DNA of 64,000 nt from Acidobacteriota bacterium (GTDB lineage Bacteria; Acidobacteriota; Terriglobia; Bryobacterales; Bryobacteraceae). Positions 43,314-52,435 of the stretch are shown here, one piece after another. The notes below the pieces were generated by a model. It did not search any database. It had not been told where the DNA came from and was given only the letters and a program-made list of their open reading frames with translations. Numbering within the stretch: position 1 is the stretch's first letter; each line of letters opens with the position of its first letter. The stretch is taken from contig JACPNQ010000040.1 of assembly GCA_016185425.1 (NCBI GenBank), positions 186,001-250,000 on the forward strand, given 5' to 3'. The position numbers and the translations under genes were made by a program.

Positions 43314-44450
43314 ATGGAACTCCACACCTCGACGCTCGCGGCGTTTTCGCGCCGCCGCGCGGCGCAACTGTTGACCGCTGGCGCGGCGATGCCCTTCTAT
43401 AACGAATTTGCAATGGCGCAGGAAGCGGAGCGCCAGATGATGCGTAATCGCGGGCCTCTGCCCCCCGATGCCGTGCGCATATCGAGTAACGAAAACCCGC
43501 TTGGGCCCTGCAAAGAAGGGCTGGAAGCTATGTTCAAGGTGGCTCCGCTCGGCGGCCGCTATCAACCCACCGGCGAGACGATGGCATTCACTAAAACGGT
43601 CTCCGAAGTCGAAGGCGTAAAGCCCGGCTACATCATGCCCACCGCCGGCTCTTCCGATCCCCTGCACCGCACAACCTGCGCCTTCACTTCTCCCACGCGA
43701 AGCTGGGTGATGGCCAATCCCGGCTACGGTGGCGGCGCACCCGCCTACATCGGCTCCAAAGTCGTCCGCGTGCCGTTGCGCGCCGATTACTCCCATGACG
43801 TCCAGGCAATGATCAAGGCCGATCCCGATGCCGGTGTCTACTATGTCTGCAATCCCAACAATCCCACGGGCACCATCACCGCCCGCGCGGATATTGAGTA
43901 TCTTCTCGCGAACAAGAAGAAGGACGCGGTCGTCGTCGTCGATGAAGCCTATATCCACTTCTCCTCCAGCGCCCAGCCATGCAGTGATCTCGTCGCCGCC
44001 GATAAAGACGTCGTTGTCCTCCGCACATTTTCGAAGGCCTACGGTATGGCCGGCATCCGCGCCGGCTTCGCCATGGGCAGGCCCGATCTGCTTGCAAAAA
44101 TGCGTCCGTACTCCACATCCGGATTTCTGCCGATTACGGGCTTGGCGTGCGCGACGGCGAGCATGCAGGTAAAGGGCCTGGTGGCCGAACGCCGCGCCAT
44201 CAACAAGCGTGTTCGCGACAATACCTTCGAATTCCTCGAAAAGAGCAAGATCACCTACATCCCCAGCGAAGGCAACTTCTTCCTCATGGAAGTAGGAAAG
44301 CCCGGTGCGGACGTGGCGCGCGCGATGGCCGATCACAAAATCTACATCGGCCGCGTCTGGCCCATCTGGCCCACAAAGGTCCGCGTGTCCGTCGGCACGC
44401 AGGACGAAATGAATAAGTTCACGGCCGCACTCACCAAAGTGATGGCGTAG
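43314..44450 (+). CDS. Class I/II PLP aminotransferase (HisC-like) with Tat signal
   Basis: The protein has 378 residues. The N-terminus TLAAFSRRRAAQLLTAGAAM is a Tat-like signal (SRRRAAQLL), unusual for this family. The PLP domain is intact: SNENPLGPCKEG, YVCNPNNPTGTI (PLP-binding Asn), VVVVDEAYIHF (Asp and Tyr), RTFSKAYGMAGIRAGFAMG with the Schiff-base Lys, and the C-terminal RVSVGTQDEM with the carboxylate-binding Arg. It resembles histidinol-phosphate aminotransferase. Export implies a periplasmic substrate; no his genes are near. Confidence 0.88.
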   Translation: MELHTSTLAAFSRRRAAQLLTAGAAMPFYNEFAMAQEAERQMMRNRGPLPPDAVRISSNENPLGPCKEGLEAMFKVAPLGGRYQPTGETMAFTKTVSEVEGVKPGYIMPTAGSSDPLHRTTCAFTSPTRSWVMANPGYGGGAPAYIGSKVVRVPLRADYSHDVQAMIKADPDAGVYYVCNPNNPTGTITARADIEYLLANKKKDAVVVVDEAYIHFSSSAQPCSDLVAADKDVVVLRTFSKAYGMAGIRAGFAMGRPDLLAKMRPYSTSGFLPITGLACATASMQVKGLVAERRAINKRVRDNTFEFLEKSKITYIPSEGNFFLMEVGKPGADVARAMADHKIYIGRVWPIWPTKVRVSVGTQDEMNKFTAALTKVMA

Positions 44451-44567
44451 GCGGTTCCGTCTTTCCACGCGCCCGGACGGCACCGCTAACGCCGCTCGCA
44501 CGCGGTAACCCGCGTTGGTTCTCCTATCGGCTCCGTCGCGCAACGAACGACTTGAGGAGAACATTTG

Positions 44568-47500
44568 ATGCGTACTCTACTGCTCGCCACTCTGTGCGGA
44601 GCATGCGCGCTCGCGCAGTCCTTTCACGGCACCGTCCGAGGCATGATTCTCGATCCCGGCGGCCATGCCGTTCCAGTCGCCAAGGTAACCCTCATCGACG
44701 AGGGCACCGCGGCCCAGCGCGCCACCATCACTTCGGACCAGGGCGAATTCACCTTCGCCTCCGTCACGCCTTCCACTTACCTTCTAGTCGCTGAAGCCCC
44801 AGGATTCAAACGTTCCGAGCGCCGCGGCATTACCGTCTCCACGCAGGCCGCCGTCACCGTCGATCTCAAGCTTGAAATCGGCCAGGTTTCCGAACAGGTA
44901 AACGTCACCGAAGAAGTGCCCGCCCTCGAAACCGCCAACGCATCCACCGGCCAGGTCATTGACCGCCAGAAGTTGATCGATCTCCCCAACCTCGGCCGCA
45001 ACCCCTTCATGATGTCCAAGCTCGCCGAGAACGTTGTGCAAGTCGGAAACCCTAAGTTCAACCGCATGCAGGATCAATCCGGTTCCTCACAAATCTCCAT
45101 TGCCGGCGGCCCCGTCCGCGGCAATAACTACACCCTCGACGGCATCTCCATAACGGACTCCACCAACCGAGCCGTAATCATTCCCTCCGTGGAAGCCGTG
45201 CAGGAAGTGAAGGTGCAGGCCAATACCTACGACGCCGAAATGGGCCGCACCGGCGGTGGTACGTTCAATACCTTCCTGCGCTCCGGCACCAATCAGCTCC
45301 ACGGCTCGGCTTTCGGCTACGTGCGCGAGACGCCCTGGCTCGCGAATAACTTCTTCTCCAACCGCGCCGGTACTCCCATCATTGAGCAGCCTTTCCGCAA
45401 CTACGGTGGATCCATCGGCGGCCCCATTCGCATTCCGAAGCTCTACGATGGCCGTAACAAAACGTTCTTCTGGGTCACCGGCGAGGCTTACCGCCAGACC
45501 GAATCCGCCGGCACACGTCTCTCCGTGCCCACCGCGCTCGAACGCGCCGGCGACTTCTCCCAATCCGCATCGCGCACCGGAACGGGCCTGCAGTTGATGT
45601 ATGACCCGTTGACCACGAAGGCCGATGGAGCCCGCACTCCGTTCGCCGGCAACGTCATCCCCGCCGATCGCCTCAGCACGCAGGGCCGCCGCATCGCGTC
45701 CTATTACCCGCTGCCCAATACAGCCACGCGTTTCTACGCCGATCTCAATTTCGACGCGACCGTCGCCGCCTACAACCGTGCCGATCAGACCACTTGGAAA
45801 TTGGACCACCAGTTATTCTCCTGGTGGCGCGCCTCGGCCTCGTACCTGCACTACGGGAGCCGTGAGCCAGGGAATGCGTGGTGGGGCTCCCTGGCTTCTC
45901 CAAATCAAGGCGTGCTGTTTCGTAAGGTCGACGCGACGCAGGTCAATTCCACTTTGACGCCGTCACCGGCAACGGTCGTCGCCGTCCGCTACGGGTTCAA
46001 CCGCTTCCCCAATTTCTCGGCACCCACCAGCCTCGGCTTCTCGCTTGCGGAGTTGGGCTTTCCCTCCTCCCTCGCCGCAATCACCAAGTACACCGCCTTC
46101 CCCAGCATCAGCATGTCGGACGTCGGCAGCTTCGGCGGTGGCGCCACCAGCCAGAGCGTCCTGCATTCAAAGAGCTTCAACGCCACCGTCAGCAAGTTCA
46201 TGGGCAAGCACAGTTTCAAGTCGGGCTTCGATTGGCGCTCTCTCAACAACGACGGCGCGCCCGGAATCGGCCCCAGCTCCTTCAGCTTCTCCGATGTCTT
46301 CACGCGGCAGACGCCGCAGCGCACCGTGCAGGGAACCGGTGGAAGCATGGCAACGCTCCTTCTCGGCTATCCCACCGGCGGCAGCATGACCGTCGCAACG
46401 AACTTCTACAACTACGTCAAATACTACGCCGCCTTCTTCCAGGACGACTTCCGCGTCACCGCCAAGCTCACCATCAACATGGGTCTTCGCTACGAATACG
46501 AAACCGGCCCCGCCGATCGCAACAATAACTTCATTACCGGCTTCGATACCAAAGTCGCAAGCCCCCTGCAGCAGACCGTCCCGGATCCCAAGATCTACGG
46601 CGGCGTCCTATTCGCCGGTATCAACGGCAACGGAACTCACGCTGGAAACCCCAACAAAAACAAGTTCTCGCCCCGCGTCGGCTTCGCCTGGGCAAAGGAT
46701 TCCAAGACCGCCATCCGCGGTGGCTACGGCATCTTCTGGGCGCCGCTGCCGTTCTCCTTCCAATCCACCATTGGCTACTCCCAATCCACGCCGATTGTCG
46801 CCAGCTACGACAACAACTTCACGCCAGCCACAACGCTCGATAACCCTTACCCCTCCGGTCTGGTCGCGCCCATCGGTAACGCCGGCGGGTTAAGCACTGG
46901 CATCGGCCAGGGGCTCTCGCTGCCGGATGGCGCCGCGCGTTCCGGCTACGTGCAGCAGTATTCGTTCGACGTGCAGCGCCAGCTCCCCGGATCCTTCGTC
47001 GTATCGCTCGGCTATGTCGGCTCCAAGAGTCTCCATCTCGCGCAGGACGGCCGGAACATCAACCAACTCGGGCCGGAGTATCTCTCGCTCGGCGCTGCGT
47101 TGAATGCCTCCGTGCCAAATCCCATGTATAACCGCGGCGGCGTCCTGAACCTCGCTGGCGCGGTCATCTCCCGCTCGCAACTGCTGCGACCTTTCCCGCA
47201 GTTCACCGCCGTCACGCTCAACAACTCCGATACCAACCGCGCGCTCTACCACTCGCTCTACATCAAGGTGCAGCGCCGCTTCGCGCAGGGTATGACCGTC
47301 CTCGCCACCTACACCCGCTCGCAGAACATGGACCAGGCCTACGGCACAACCGGTAATGTGTATAGCGCCGCTCCCTCCGGCCCGCAGAATGCCTATGCGC
47401 CGGAACAGGAGTACAGCCTCTCCAGCGTTCACACGCCGAACCGCCTCTCGCTCGCCGCAACCTATGAGCTGCCCTTTGGAAAGGGCAAGAAATTCCTCGG

Positions 47501-47981
47501 CTCCAACCGCTGGGCGGATCTCGCCGTTGGCGGCTGGTCGTTGAACGCCGTCAGCGTCATGCAGTCGGGCTATCCCCTTTCCATCACCCAGCCGAACGAC
47601 AACAGCGTCATTGGCTCCACCTACATGCGCCCCAACGGCACTGGCCTGCCCGCCACCGTCGACAAATCGTTCGCCGCCCGGATCGATGGCTGGATCAATC
47701 CCGCCGCCTTCTCGCAGGCGCCGCAGTTCAGCTTCGGCAACGTCAGCCGCATGAATCCGCTCCGCGGCCCGGGCCAGATCAACTGGGACGTTTCCATGTT
47801 CAAGACCTTCTCCGTCACCGAACGGATCAAGGCCCAGTTCCGTGCCGAAGCGCTTAACTTCACCAACACGCCTATGTTCAGCGGTCCGAACACGACATTC
47901 ACCAGCCCGCAGTTCGGCCTCATCAGCTCGCAGGCAAATTTCTCGCGTCTCATTCAGTTGGGTGTGCGGTTCTTCCTTTAG
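44568..47981 (+). CDS. Oar-like TonB-dependent receptor with CarboxypepD_reg domain
   Basis: The protein has 1137 residues from ATG 44568, preceded by GAGGAGA. It has a signal peptide (MRTLLLATLCGACALA), a carboxypeptidase regulatory-like domain (about 20-105, VRGMILDPGGHAVPVAKVTL), a plug domain (VNVTEEVPALETANASTGQV, NNYTLDGISITDSTNR) and a long beta-barrel ending in Phe-Leu (RLIQLGVRFFL), an outer-membrane signal. Such Oar-type receptors take up or bind large substrates in Acidobacteria. It follows the aminotransferase by 117 bases. Confidence 0.93.
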   Translation: MRTLLLATLCGACALAQSFHGTVRGMILDPGGHAVPVAKVTLIDEGTAAQRATITSDQGEFTFASVTPSTYLLVAEAPGFKRSERRGITVSTQAAVTVDLKLEIGQVSEQVNVTEEVPALETANASTGQVIDRQKLIDLPNLGRNPFMMSKLAENVVQVGNPKFNRMQDQSGSSQISIAGGPVRGNNYTLDGISITDSTNRAVIIPSVEAVQEVKVQANTYDAEMGRTGGGTFNTFLRSGTNQLHGSAFGYVRETPWLANNFFSNRAGTPIIEQPFRNYGGSIGGPIRIPKLYDGRNKTFFWVTGEAYRQTESAGTRLSVPTALERAGDFSQSASRTGTGLQLMYDPLTTKADGARTPFAGNVIPADRLSTQGRRIASYYPLPNTATRFYADLNFDATVAAYNRADQTTWKLDHQLFSWWRASASYLHYGSREPGNAWWGSLASPNQGVLFRKVDATQVNSTLTPSPATVVAVRYGFNRFPNFSAPTSLGFSLAELGFPSSLAAITKYTAFPSISMSDVGSFGGGATSQSVLHSKSFNATVSKFMGKHSFKSGFDWRSLNNDGAPGIGPSSFSFSDVFTRQTPQRTVQGTGGSMATLLLGYPTGGSMTVATNFYNYVKYYAAFFQDDFRVTAKLTINMGLRYEYETGPADRNNNFITGFDTKVASPLQQTVPDPKIYGGVLFAGINGNGTHAGNPNKNKFSPRVGFAWAKDSKTAIRGGYGIFWAPLPFSFQSTIGYSQSTPIVASYDNNFTPATTLDNPYPSGLVAPIGNAGGLSTGIGQGLSLPDGAARSGYVQQYSFDVQRQLPGSFVVSLGYVGSKSLHLAQDGRNINQLGPEYLSLGAALNASVPNPMYNRGGVLNLAGAVISRSQLLRPFPQFTAVTLNNSDTNRALYHSLYIKVQRRFAQGMTVLATYTRSQNMDQAYGTTGNVYSAAPSGPQNAYAPEQEYSLSSVHTPNRLSLAATYELPFGKGKKFLGSNRWADLAVGGWSLNAVSVMQSGYPLSITQPNDNSVIGSTYMRPNGTGLPATVDKSFAARIDGWINPAAFSQAPQFSFGNVSRMNPLRGPGQINWDVSMFKTFSVTERIKAQFRAEALNFTNTPMFSGPNTTFTSPQFGLISSQANFSRLIQLGVRFFL

Positions 47982-47984
47982 GCG

Positions 47985-49211
47985 TCACTTAAAGGTGCGG
48001 CCGTTGCGATCGATGTAGAAATAGTCGTCGCCGCGCCGCACCGTTGCCAGTCCGTTGTAGAACGGCCGCGCCTCGCTCCACTGCGGTTGAATCACCACGC
48101 GCCCCGTCCGGTCGATATACCCAAATCCTTTCCCTCGCGGTGCCATCATGAGGACCACCGCCAGTCCCTCGCTGAACTCGCTGGCGCCGTCAAACTGCGG
48201 CTCTATCACGAAGTGGTTGGATTTATCGATGTAGCCGCATCCCTTCCCATAAAGGCACGCGAACGCCAACCCATCCTGAAATTCGCCAATGTCGGAATAC
48301 GTTGCCGGAATCGTGTACTGCCCCTGCTTGTCGATATATCCCCACACTGGTTTGCGTCGTCTTTCGGAGGGAATCTGCACACGGGCCCATCCGTCCTTGA
48401 ACGGCATCGCGAAGCCGTATTGCGGCCGCACGATCGTCGCACCGCTGCGGTCGATGTACCCGGTCATTAACGAGCCCTTTTCCGCGACTGCCGCGGCGCC
48501 CTCCGAGAACTCATGCACTTGCATATACCGCGCCGGGATCACCATTCGGCCGCCATGGTCAACGTAGCCCCACGCGCCGCCGGTCTTCGTCGGCACTACC
48601 CCGCTTTTGGCCAGATCCGCCCCGGTCCACACGCCTGCCAGTCCTTCGGAAAACTTACGGGCCCCATCGAACCGGGGCTCAATGGCCCATCGGCCATCCC
48701 GGCCAAGGTAACCCCACGTACTCAAACTATCCGGCCCGCGCTGTACTGGCGCAACGTCTTCGTCGAACTCGCGCACCTGCGGATACTGTGGGGCAATCAC
48801 CGTCTTTCCCACACGGTCGATGAACCCCCACTGCTTGCCGATCTCAATCGCCGCAAGGCCATTGTGAAACGGCCGTGCGTCTTCCAGATGCGGCTCCAGC
48901 AGGTAGTCGCCGGACGGGCGAAGGTATCCCCACTTCGGCCGTGTCGTCAGGAACCAGAGTTGCCGGCTCCGGCTGACGACGGCAAACCCTTCGTAGAACC
49001 GCGAAGCCGATTCGAACTGCGGCCGTATCAGCCAGTTTCCCTTCGCGTCCACATAGCCCCACGTGTTCGAACCCCAGTTCATTACTGTGAATTCGGCTTG
49101 GTGCGGAAAGAGCGGAGTCAGTGGGGGCACGCTGCCTGGCCGGGAGCCGCACGCCGCCGTCAATGCCAAGACCGCCAAAACGCTACCTCGCAAAATGGCA
49201 GCGGTCGCCAT
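47985..49211 (-). CDS. WG-repeat lipoprotein
   Basis: The protein has 408 residues with a lipoprotein signal (LALTAAC, Cys at about 21). The rest is nine WG-type repeats of about 40 residues (for example WGYVDAKGNWLIRPQFESAS, WGYIDKQGQYTIPATYSDIG, FGYIDRTGRVVIQPQWSEAR) and a final partial copy. WG repeats form beta-structures in cell-surface or secreted proteins; function is not known. It ends 3 bases from the receptor gene, tail to tail. The VOC gene precedes it by 1 base, in the same direction. Confidence 0.9.
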   Translation of the reverse strand: MATAAILRGSVLAVLALTAACGSRPGSVPPLTPLFPHQAEFTVMNWGSNTWGYVDAKGNWLIRPQFESASRFYEGFAVVSRSRQLWFLTTRPKWGYLRPSGDYLLEPHLEDARPFHNGLAAIEIGKQWGFIDRVGKTVIAPQYPQVREFDEDVAPVQRGPDSLSTWGYLGRDGRWAIEPRFDGARKFSEGLAGVWTGADLAKSGVVPTKTGGAWGYVDHGGRMVIPARYMQVHEFSEGAAAVAEKGSLMTGYIDRSGATIVRPQYGFAMPFKDGWARVQIPSERRRKPVWGYIDKQGQYTIPATYSDIGEFQDGLAFACLYGKGCGYIDKSNHFVIEPQFDGASEFSEGLAVVLMMAPRGKGFGYIDRTGRVVIQPQWSEARPFYNGLATVRRGDDYFYIDRNGRTFK

Positions 49212-49212
49212 A

Positions 49213-49602
49213 TCAGTGTTGAGAGATGCTCAGCGTGTTGCCGTCCGGATCCTTGAACCACGCGACCTTTGCACCGTTCGGAGCCGTCCAAATCCCCAAC
49301 TCGTCCTGCTCCATCCAGGAATACTGCTCGAATACTACGCCGCCCTCCTGCATCGTCCTCGCGGCATCGGCGATGTCTCGTACCTTCCAGCCAAGCACCG
49401 TGAATATCGCGGGGATCAACTCCTGCACCGCGGTCACCCGCAGCATGATTCCGTTCAAGTCGAAGACCAGTGCGAACGGCAGTTCATTGCTCACCAGGCG
49501 AAGGCCAAGCGTTCGCTCGTAGAATGCCCTCGCGCGTTCGGGCTGGGTAGTCGGCACGAATGCGATCGGGTCGTTGTTGCAGAGGCGGAACGTCCCGGAC
49601 AT
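49213..49602 (-). CDS. VOC-superfamily (glyoxalase-like) protein
   Basis: The protein has 129 residues from ATG 49602; an upstream ATG at 49650 would add a low-complexity piece. It has the VOC fold pattern: FVPTTQPERARAFYERTLGL, ALVFDLNGIMLRVTA, and the end GAKVAWFKDPDGNTLSISQH. Members include glyoxalases, dioxygenases and resistance proteins; the substrate is unknown. It probably shares a transcript with the WG-repeat gene. Confidence 0.88.
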   Translation of the reverse strand: MSGTFRLCNNDPIAFVPTTQPERARAFYERTLGLRLVSNELPFALVFDLNGIMLRVTAVQELIPAIFTVLGWKVRDIADAARTMQEGGVVFEQYSWMEQDELGIWTAPNGAKVAWFKDPDGNTLSISQH

Positions 49603-49900
49603 ACCGCCATCATGCACTGCGCTGGCTGTTGCGGCAAGGGGTTTAATCACAAGAGAAAGGCGGCGGAAACGAAACTACACAAACGCGTTGCAATGCCAGC
49701 CGGTACGTTTCCGCTTTGTGTCTTGCACAGGTTATTCGCACTCCACCTGTTCCCCTCCCCCGTCGAAGTGTCCGCCGGGCCGGTCGACGTCAGGCCCGGT
49801 GCGGCCGGGCATGAACCGGCCGCCCGATTCATTCCTGATTGAGGAGATGCGCGGTCATGACCCCAGGCTCCCGTCGCGCTGGTTTCGTCGCGGCGGCAAA
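49603..49900. other. 298-base gap without a gene
   Basis: Between the VOC gene start and the ATPase gene stop, both minus-strand. Neither strand gives a convincing protein, RNA gene or hairpin. It should hold the VOC/WG promoter, but none is clear. Confidence 0.6.
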
Positions 49901-51334
49901 CTACGCGTTGCGCGTTTCAGACTCGCCCATCCAGTAACAAAGAAGTGGCGCTGGGATACGCATAATCTTGGTTGCTGGTTTTTTAACGGAGGGAAGCGGG
50001 CCGAAATCGTCAAGCGACTTCGTCACCACATAACCGCGGTCAACTCGTTTGTCCTCGCACAGATCAAAGAGACCCTTGAGTTGCCGCGCGCCTGCATGCT
50101 CTGCCCGGTATTTCACTTCGAACGGAATTAGAGAATCCCCAAGATCTGCAACCAAATCGACTTCGTGATCTCCTTTCCCTCGCCAGTACGTGAACTTAAC
50201 CTGCCTTGAGTAGTATCGGGCGAACAGATGCTTGAATACCGCTGTTTCGGTTGCGACTCCGAGTGCGGCGGGGTCGTCCATTACTGACTTTCCTTTGAGC
50301 AATACAGCGGGAGACATCGCTGCGTCTGCGAGGTAGATCTTGTATCGGCCCCGCAGCACTTCCTTGCCGTACCCGAAAGGTTGAAGGCGGTAAATGAGGT
50401 GTGTGGCCTCGAGCAGTTCGATGAAATGCTGTGCTGTTGGCCGTTTCACCTCGAGATTGCTGCAGAGCGCCGGCATGTCCAGCAGGCCGCCGTCGTGCAT
50501 GCATAGGTAAAGAAAGGTTTGCTCCAAATCGAGAATGCGCCGCACTCCGAACAGCGCCGTCATATCTCTCTTGAGGACCTTGTCAATGATATCTTCGCGC
50601 AACAATCGCTGCGCTTGAGTAATGCTCTCGACCTGCGCTGTCTGAGGAAAGCCTCCGCGAACTAGGTACTCATGAAAATGCCCGGCATAGGGTTTAGCAA
50701 TCTCCTGAATACCCAACAACTGCCCTGGAGCACGGTCGAACAGTTCAGTCAAACTGTTTACGGCCGGCAAATTCGGTAGCTGCAGCTTTTTGATTTGCAG
50801 GTATTCGTAGAAGGACAGTGTCGTTAACCGAATTGCGTGCCATCGTCCAACTCCGGACTCTTGCTCGGCCTCAAGCAAGGGCATAGCGGAACCGGTAAAA
50901 ATGATTCGACGAGAGCGGACGAAATCGACCTGATGTTTGACCCATGTACCCCAGTCCCGGATAAACTGGGCTTCGTCAAGGAACAGGTATTCGGGCCCGT
51001 CAGCGCGCGGTTCTCGTTGACGCCACGCGTCGATGACTGCATCAATGCCGGCGAGTTTGAATAGAGGGTGGTCGAACGTTGCGTAAAGGATGTTTGCTGG
51101 TGACACTCCCGAGGCAAGCAAGGCAGAAATAGACTGCAGCAACAGTGTTGTTTTGCCGATCTGGCGAGCACCCGAGAGGAGGACGGCGCGTGGTGCGGGA
51201 GGTTGAACAACCCACTTCTGCAACTCTTGCCACGCCGCTCGACGCCAACGCGGCAAGTCGGTGATCGCCTCTCCGCGCCACCACGGATTGAACTGGCCGA
51301 GGACCGATGCCAACTCTTCGGGCGAAATCTTCAT
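49901..51334 (-). CDS. AAA-family ATPase with DUF4143 domain
   Basis: The protein has 477 residues: an AAA_14 ATPase domain with Walker A GARQIGKTT (about 55-63) and Walker B EYLFLDEAQFIRDW (about 113-126), then a DUF4143 C-terminal domain (about 240-440) with FTYWRGKGDHEVDLVADLGD and LIPFEVKY, which resembles a PD-(D/E)XK nuclease-like core. This family is frequent on mobile and accessory DNA; its role is unclear. The flanking DNA is AT-rich and has an operator-like palindrome. It is alone. Confidence 0.9.
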   Translation of the reverse strand: MKISPEELASVLGQFNPWWRGEAITDLPRWRRAAWQELQKWVVQPPAPRAVLLSGARQIGKTTLLLQSISALLASGVSPANILYATFDHPLFKLAGIDAVIDAWRQREPRADGPEYLFLDEAQFIRDWGTWVKHQVDFVRSRRIIFTGSAMPLLEAEQESGVGRWHAIRLTTLSFYEYLQIKKLQLPNLPAVNSLTELFDRAPGQLLGIQEIAKPYAGHFHEYLVRGGFPQTAQVESITQAQRLLREDIIDKVLKRDMTALFGVRRILDLEQTFLYLCMHDGGLLDMPALCSNLEVKRPTAQHFIELLEATHLIYRLQPFGYGKEVLRGRYKIYLADAAMSPAVLLKGKSVMDDPAALGVATETAVFKHLFARYYSRQVKFTYWRGKGDHEVDLVADLGDSLIPFEVKYRAEHAGARQLKGLFDLCEDKRVDRGYVVTKSLDDFGPLPSVKKPATKIMRIPAPLLCYWMGESETRNA

Positions 51335-51344
51335 CTAGAGTACA

Positions 51345-51386
51345 GTATAACAAAATTATCAATTTAGTAAAAGTATACTTTAACTA
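51345..51386 (-). promoter_or_regulatory. Promoter and 22-bp palindrome for the AAA/DUF4143 gene
   Basis: On the minus strand TATACT (51350-51345) ends 10 bases before the ATG at 51334, giving a leader of a few bases without a Shine-Dalgarno. A near-perfect palindrome at 51365-51386, with an exact 12-base core AAAGTATACTTT (51370-51381), overlaps the -35 region. It is a likely repressor operator. The region up to about 51415 is very AT-rich; 51416-51569 holds nothing recognisable. Confidence 0.5.
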
Positions 51387-51569
51387 AAAACGATAAATAG
51401 TGTTTTTTTCATACGAAGGCTACTTTTGAAGCGAAGTACTCATGCACCTCACTGCCTCCAAGGTCGGGTTACCCGAGCCTGCGCCGAAGCCAAACTGGCC
51501 CACTGCCCAAATTTTGCTATATGACCCATTTGACGATTCCGGCTGCGCGGGCTGTCAGCGTCTGCTAAT

Positions 51570-52433
51570 CTACTCCCCACTCCGCGCCACCCGGAACCCC
51601 ACCATCCGAAACGCCTGAAACGACGGCCACGCAGCCGATCGCGCGTACGACCGCAGATCCTGCCCTTCAAAGAAGAACGATCCCCCGCGCAACACGCGAT
51701 ACGCCCCCTTCTCCGGCCCCTTCGGATTCTTCTTCGGCGACGACGAATAGTAAGTCCGGCTATACCAGTCCTGGCACCACTCCATCACGTTGCCCGCCAT
51801 GTCCATCGCTCCATACGGCGATGCCCCGTTATGCGTCTGCAGATCGCCGTGCTTGCTCCCGTCATAGAAGCCAACGACCTGCCCAGTGTCAAACTTCTGC
51901 GCACCGGTGAAATTTGCGTACGAATGGTCGATCGTGTTCCCCCACGGAAAGCGCCGCTGGTCCGTCCCGCGTGCCGCCTTCTCCCATTCCGCCTCCGTCG
52001 GCAGCCGGTACTTCTTCCCTGTCTTGCGGCTCAGCCAGTTGCAATACGCCGTCGCCGCATCCCAGTTCACGCCCAGCACCGGATAGTTGTCGGAGTTCGG
52101 CGTAGCGCCGCCATGATTCTGTGCCTGCGTCCAATACGGGCTCTGATCCTTCGGCACCACTCGCCCCGTCGGCCATAACTTCACATCGTCATAGGCCGGA
52201 TCAGACTCGAACTTCTTCCAATCGGCATTCGTCACTTCGTACTTCGCAATGTAGAAGGTGTCCAGGTACACCTGGTGCGCCGGACGCTCTCGGGATTCTC
52301 CGTCGCCGAAGTTGTCGCCCATCATGAAATTGCCCGCCGGCACAATCAGGAAATCGCCATAGCCGTCGTTAATCACTTTGGGTCCGTCGGCGGCAAATGC
52401 GGCCGCCGTCAGTAGAAACAGAAAGGGGCGCAT
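51570..52433 (-). CDS. SUMF1 (formylglycine-generating-enzyme-like) domain protein, no catalytic Cys
   Basis: The protein has 287 residues with a signal peptide (MRPFLFLLTAAAFA). SUMF1 features: FLIVPAGNFMMGDNFGDGES, KYEVTNADW, YRLPTEAEWEKAARGTDQR, DMAGNVMEWCQDWYS and RVLRGGSFFFEGQDLRSYAR. True FGEs have two Cys in the last region; here they are absent, so sulfatase maturation is unlikely. Other SUMF1 proteins act in ergothioneine synthesis or as secreted binding or regulatory domains. It starts 2 bases after the esterase gene, likely one operon. Confidence 0.88.
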   Translation of the reverse strand: MRPFLFLLTAAAFAADGPKVINDGYGDFLIVPAGNFMMGDNFGDGESRERPAHQVYLDTFYIAKYEVTNADWKKFESDPAYDDVKLWPTGRVVPKDQSPYWTQAQNHGGATPNSDNYPVLGVNWDAATAYCNWLSRKTGKKYRLPTEAEWEKAARGTDQRRFPWGNTIDHSYANFTGAQKFDTGQVVGFYDGSKHGDLQTHNGASPYGAMDMAGNVMEWCQDWYSRTYYSSSPKKNPKGPEKGAYRVLRGGSFFFEGQDLRSYARSAAWPSFQAFRMVGFRVARSGE

Positions 52434-52435
52434 AA

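Noticed and set aside
43273..43400. Possible second leader ORF (starting MRLATRPICR) before the aminotransferase
   Set aside because: It has one Cys near the start, no run of one amino acid, overlaps the gene out of frame and has no hairpin after it.
43140..44564. Minus-strand frame extending the PQQ propeller gene to 879 residues
   Set aside because: The extra part is antisense to the intact aminotransferase gene and has a shadow-like composition (Arg/His/Gly rich); the propeller begins near 43139.
49574..50131. Plus-strand 185-residue frame
   Set aside because: Most of it is antisense to the AAA/DUF4143 gene, it lacks a ribosome site and has no recognisable domain.
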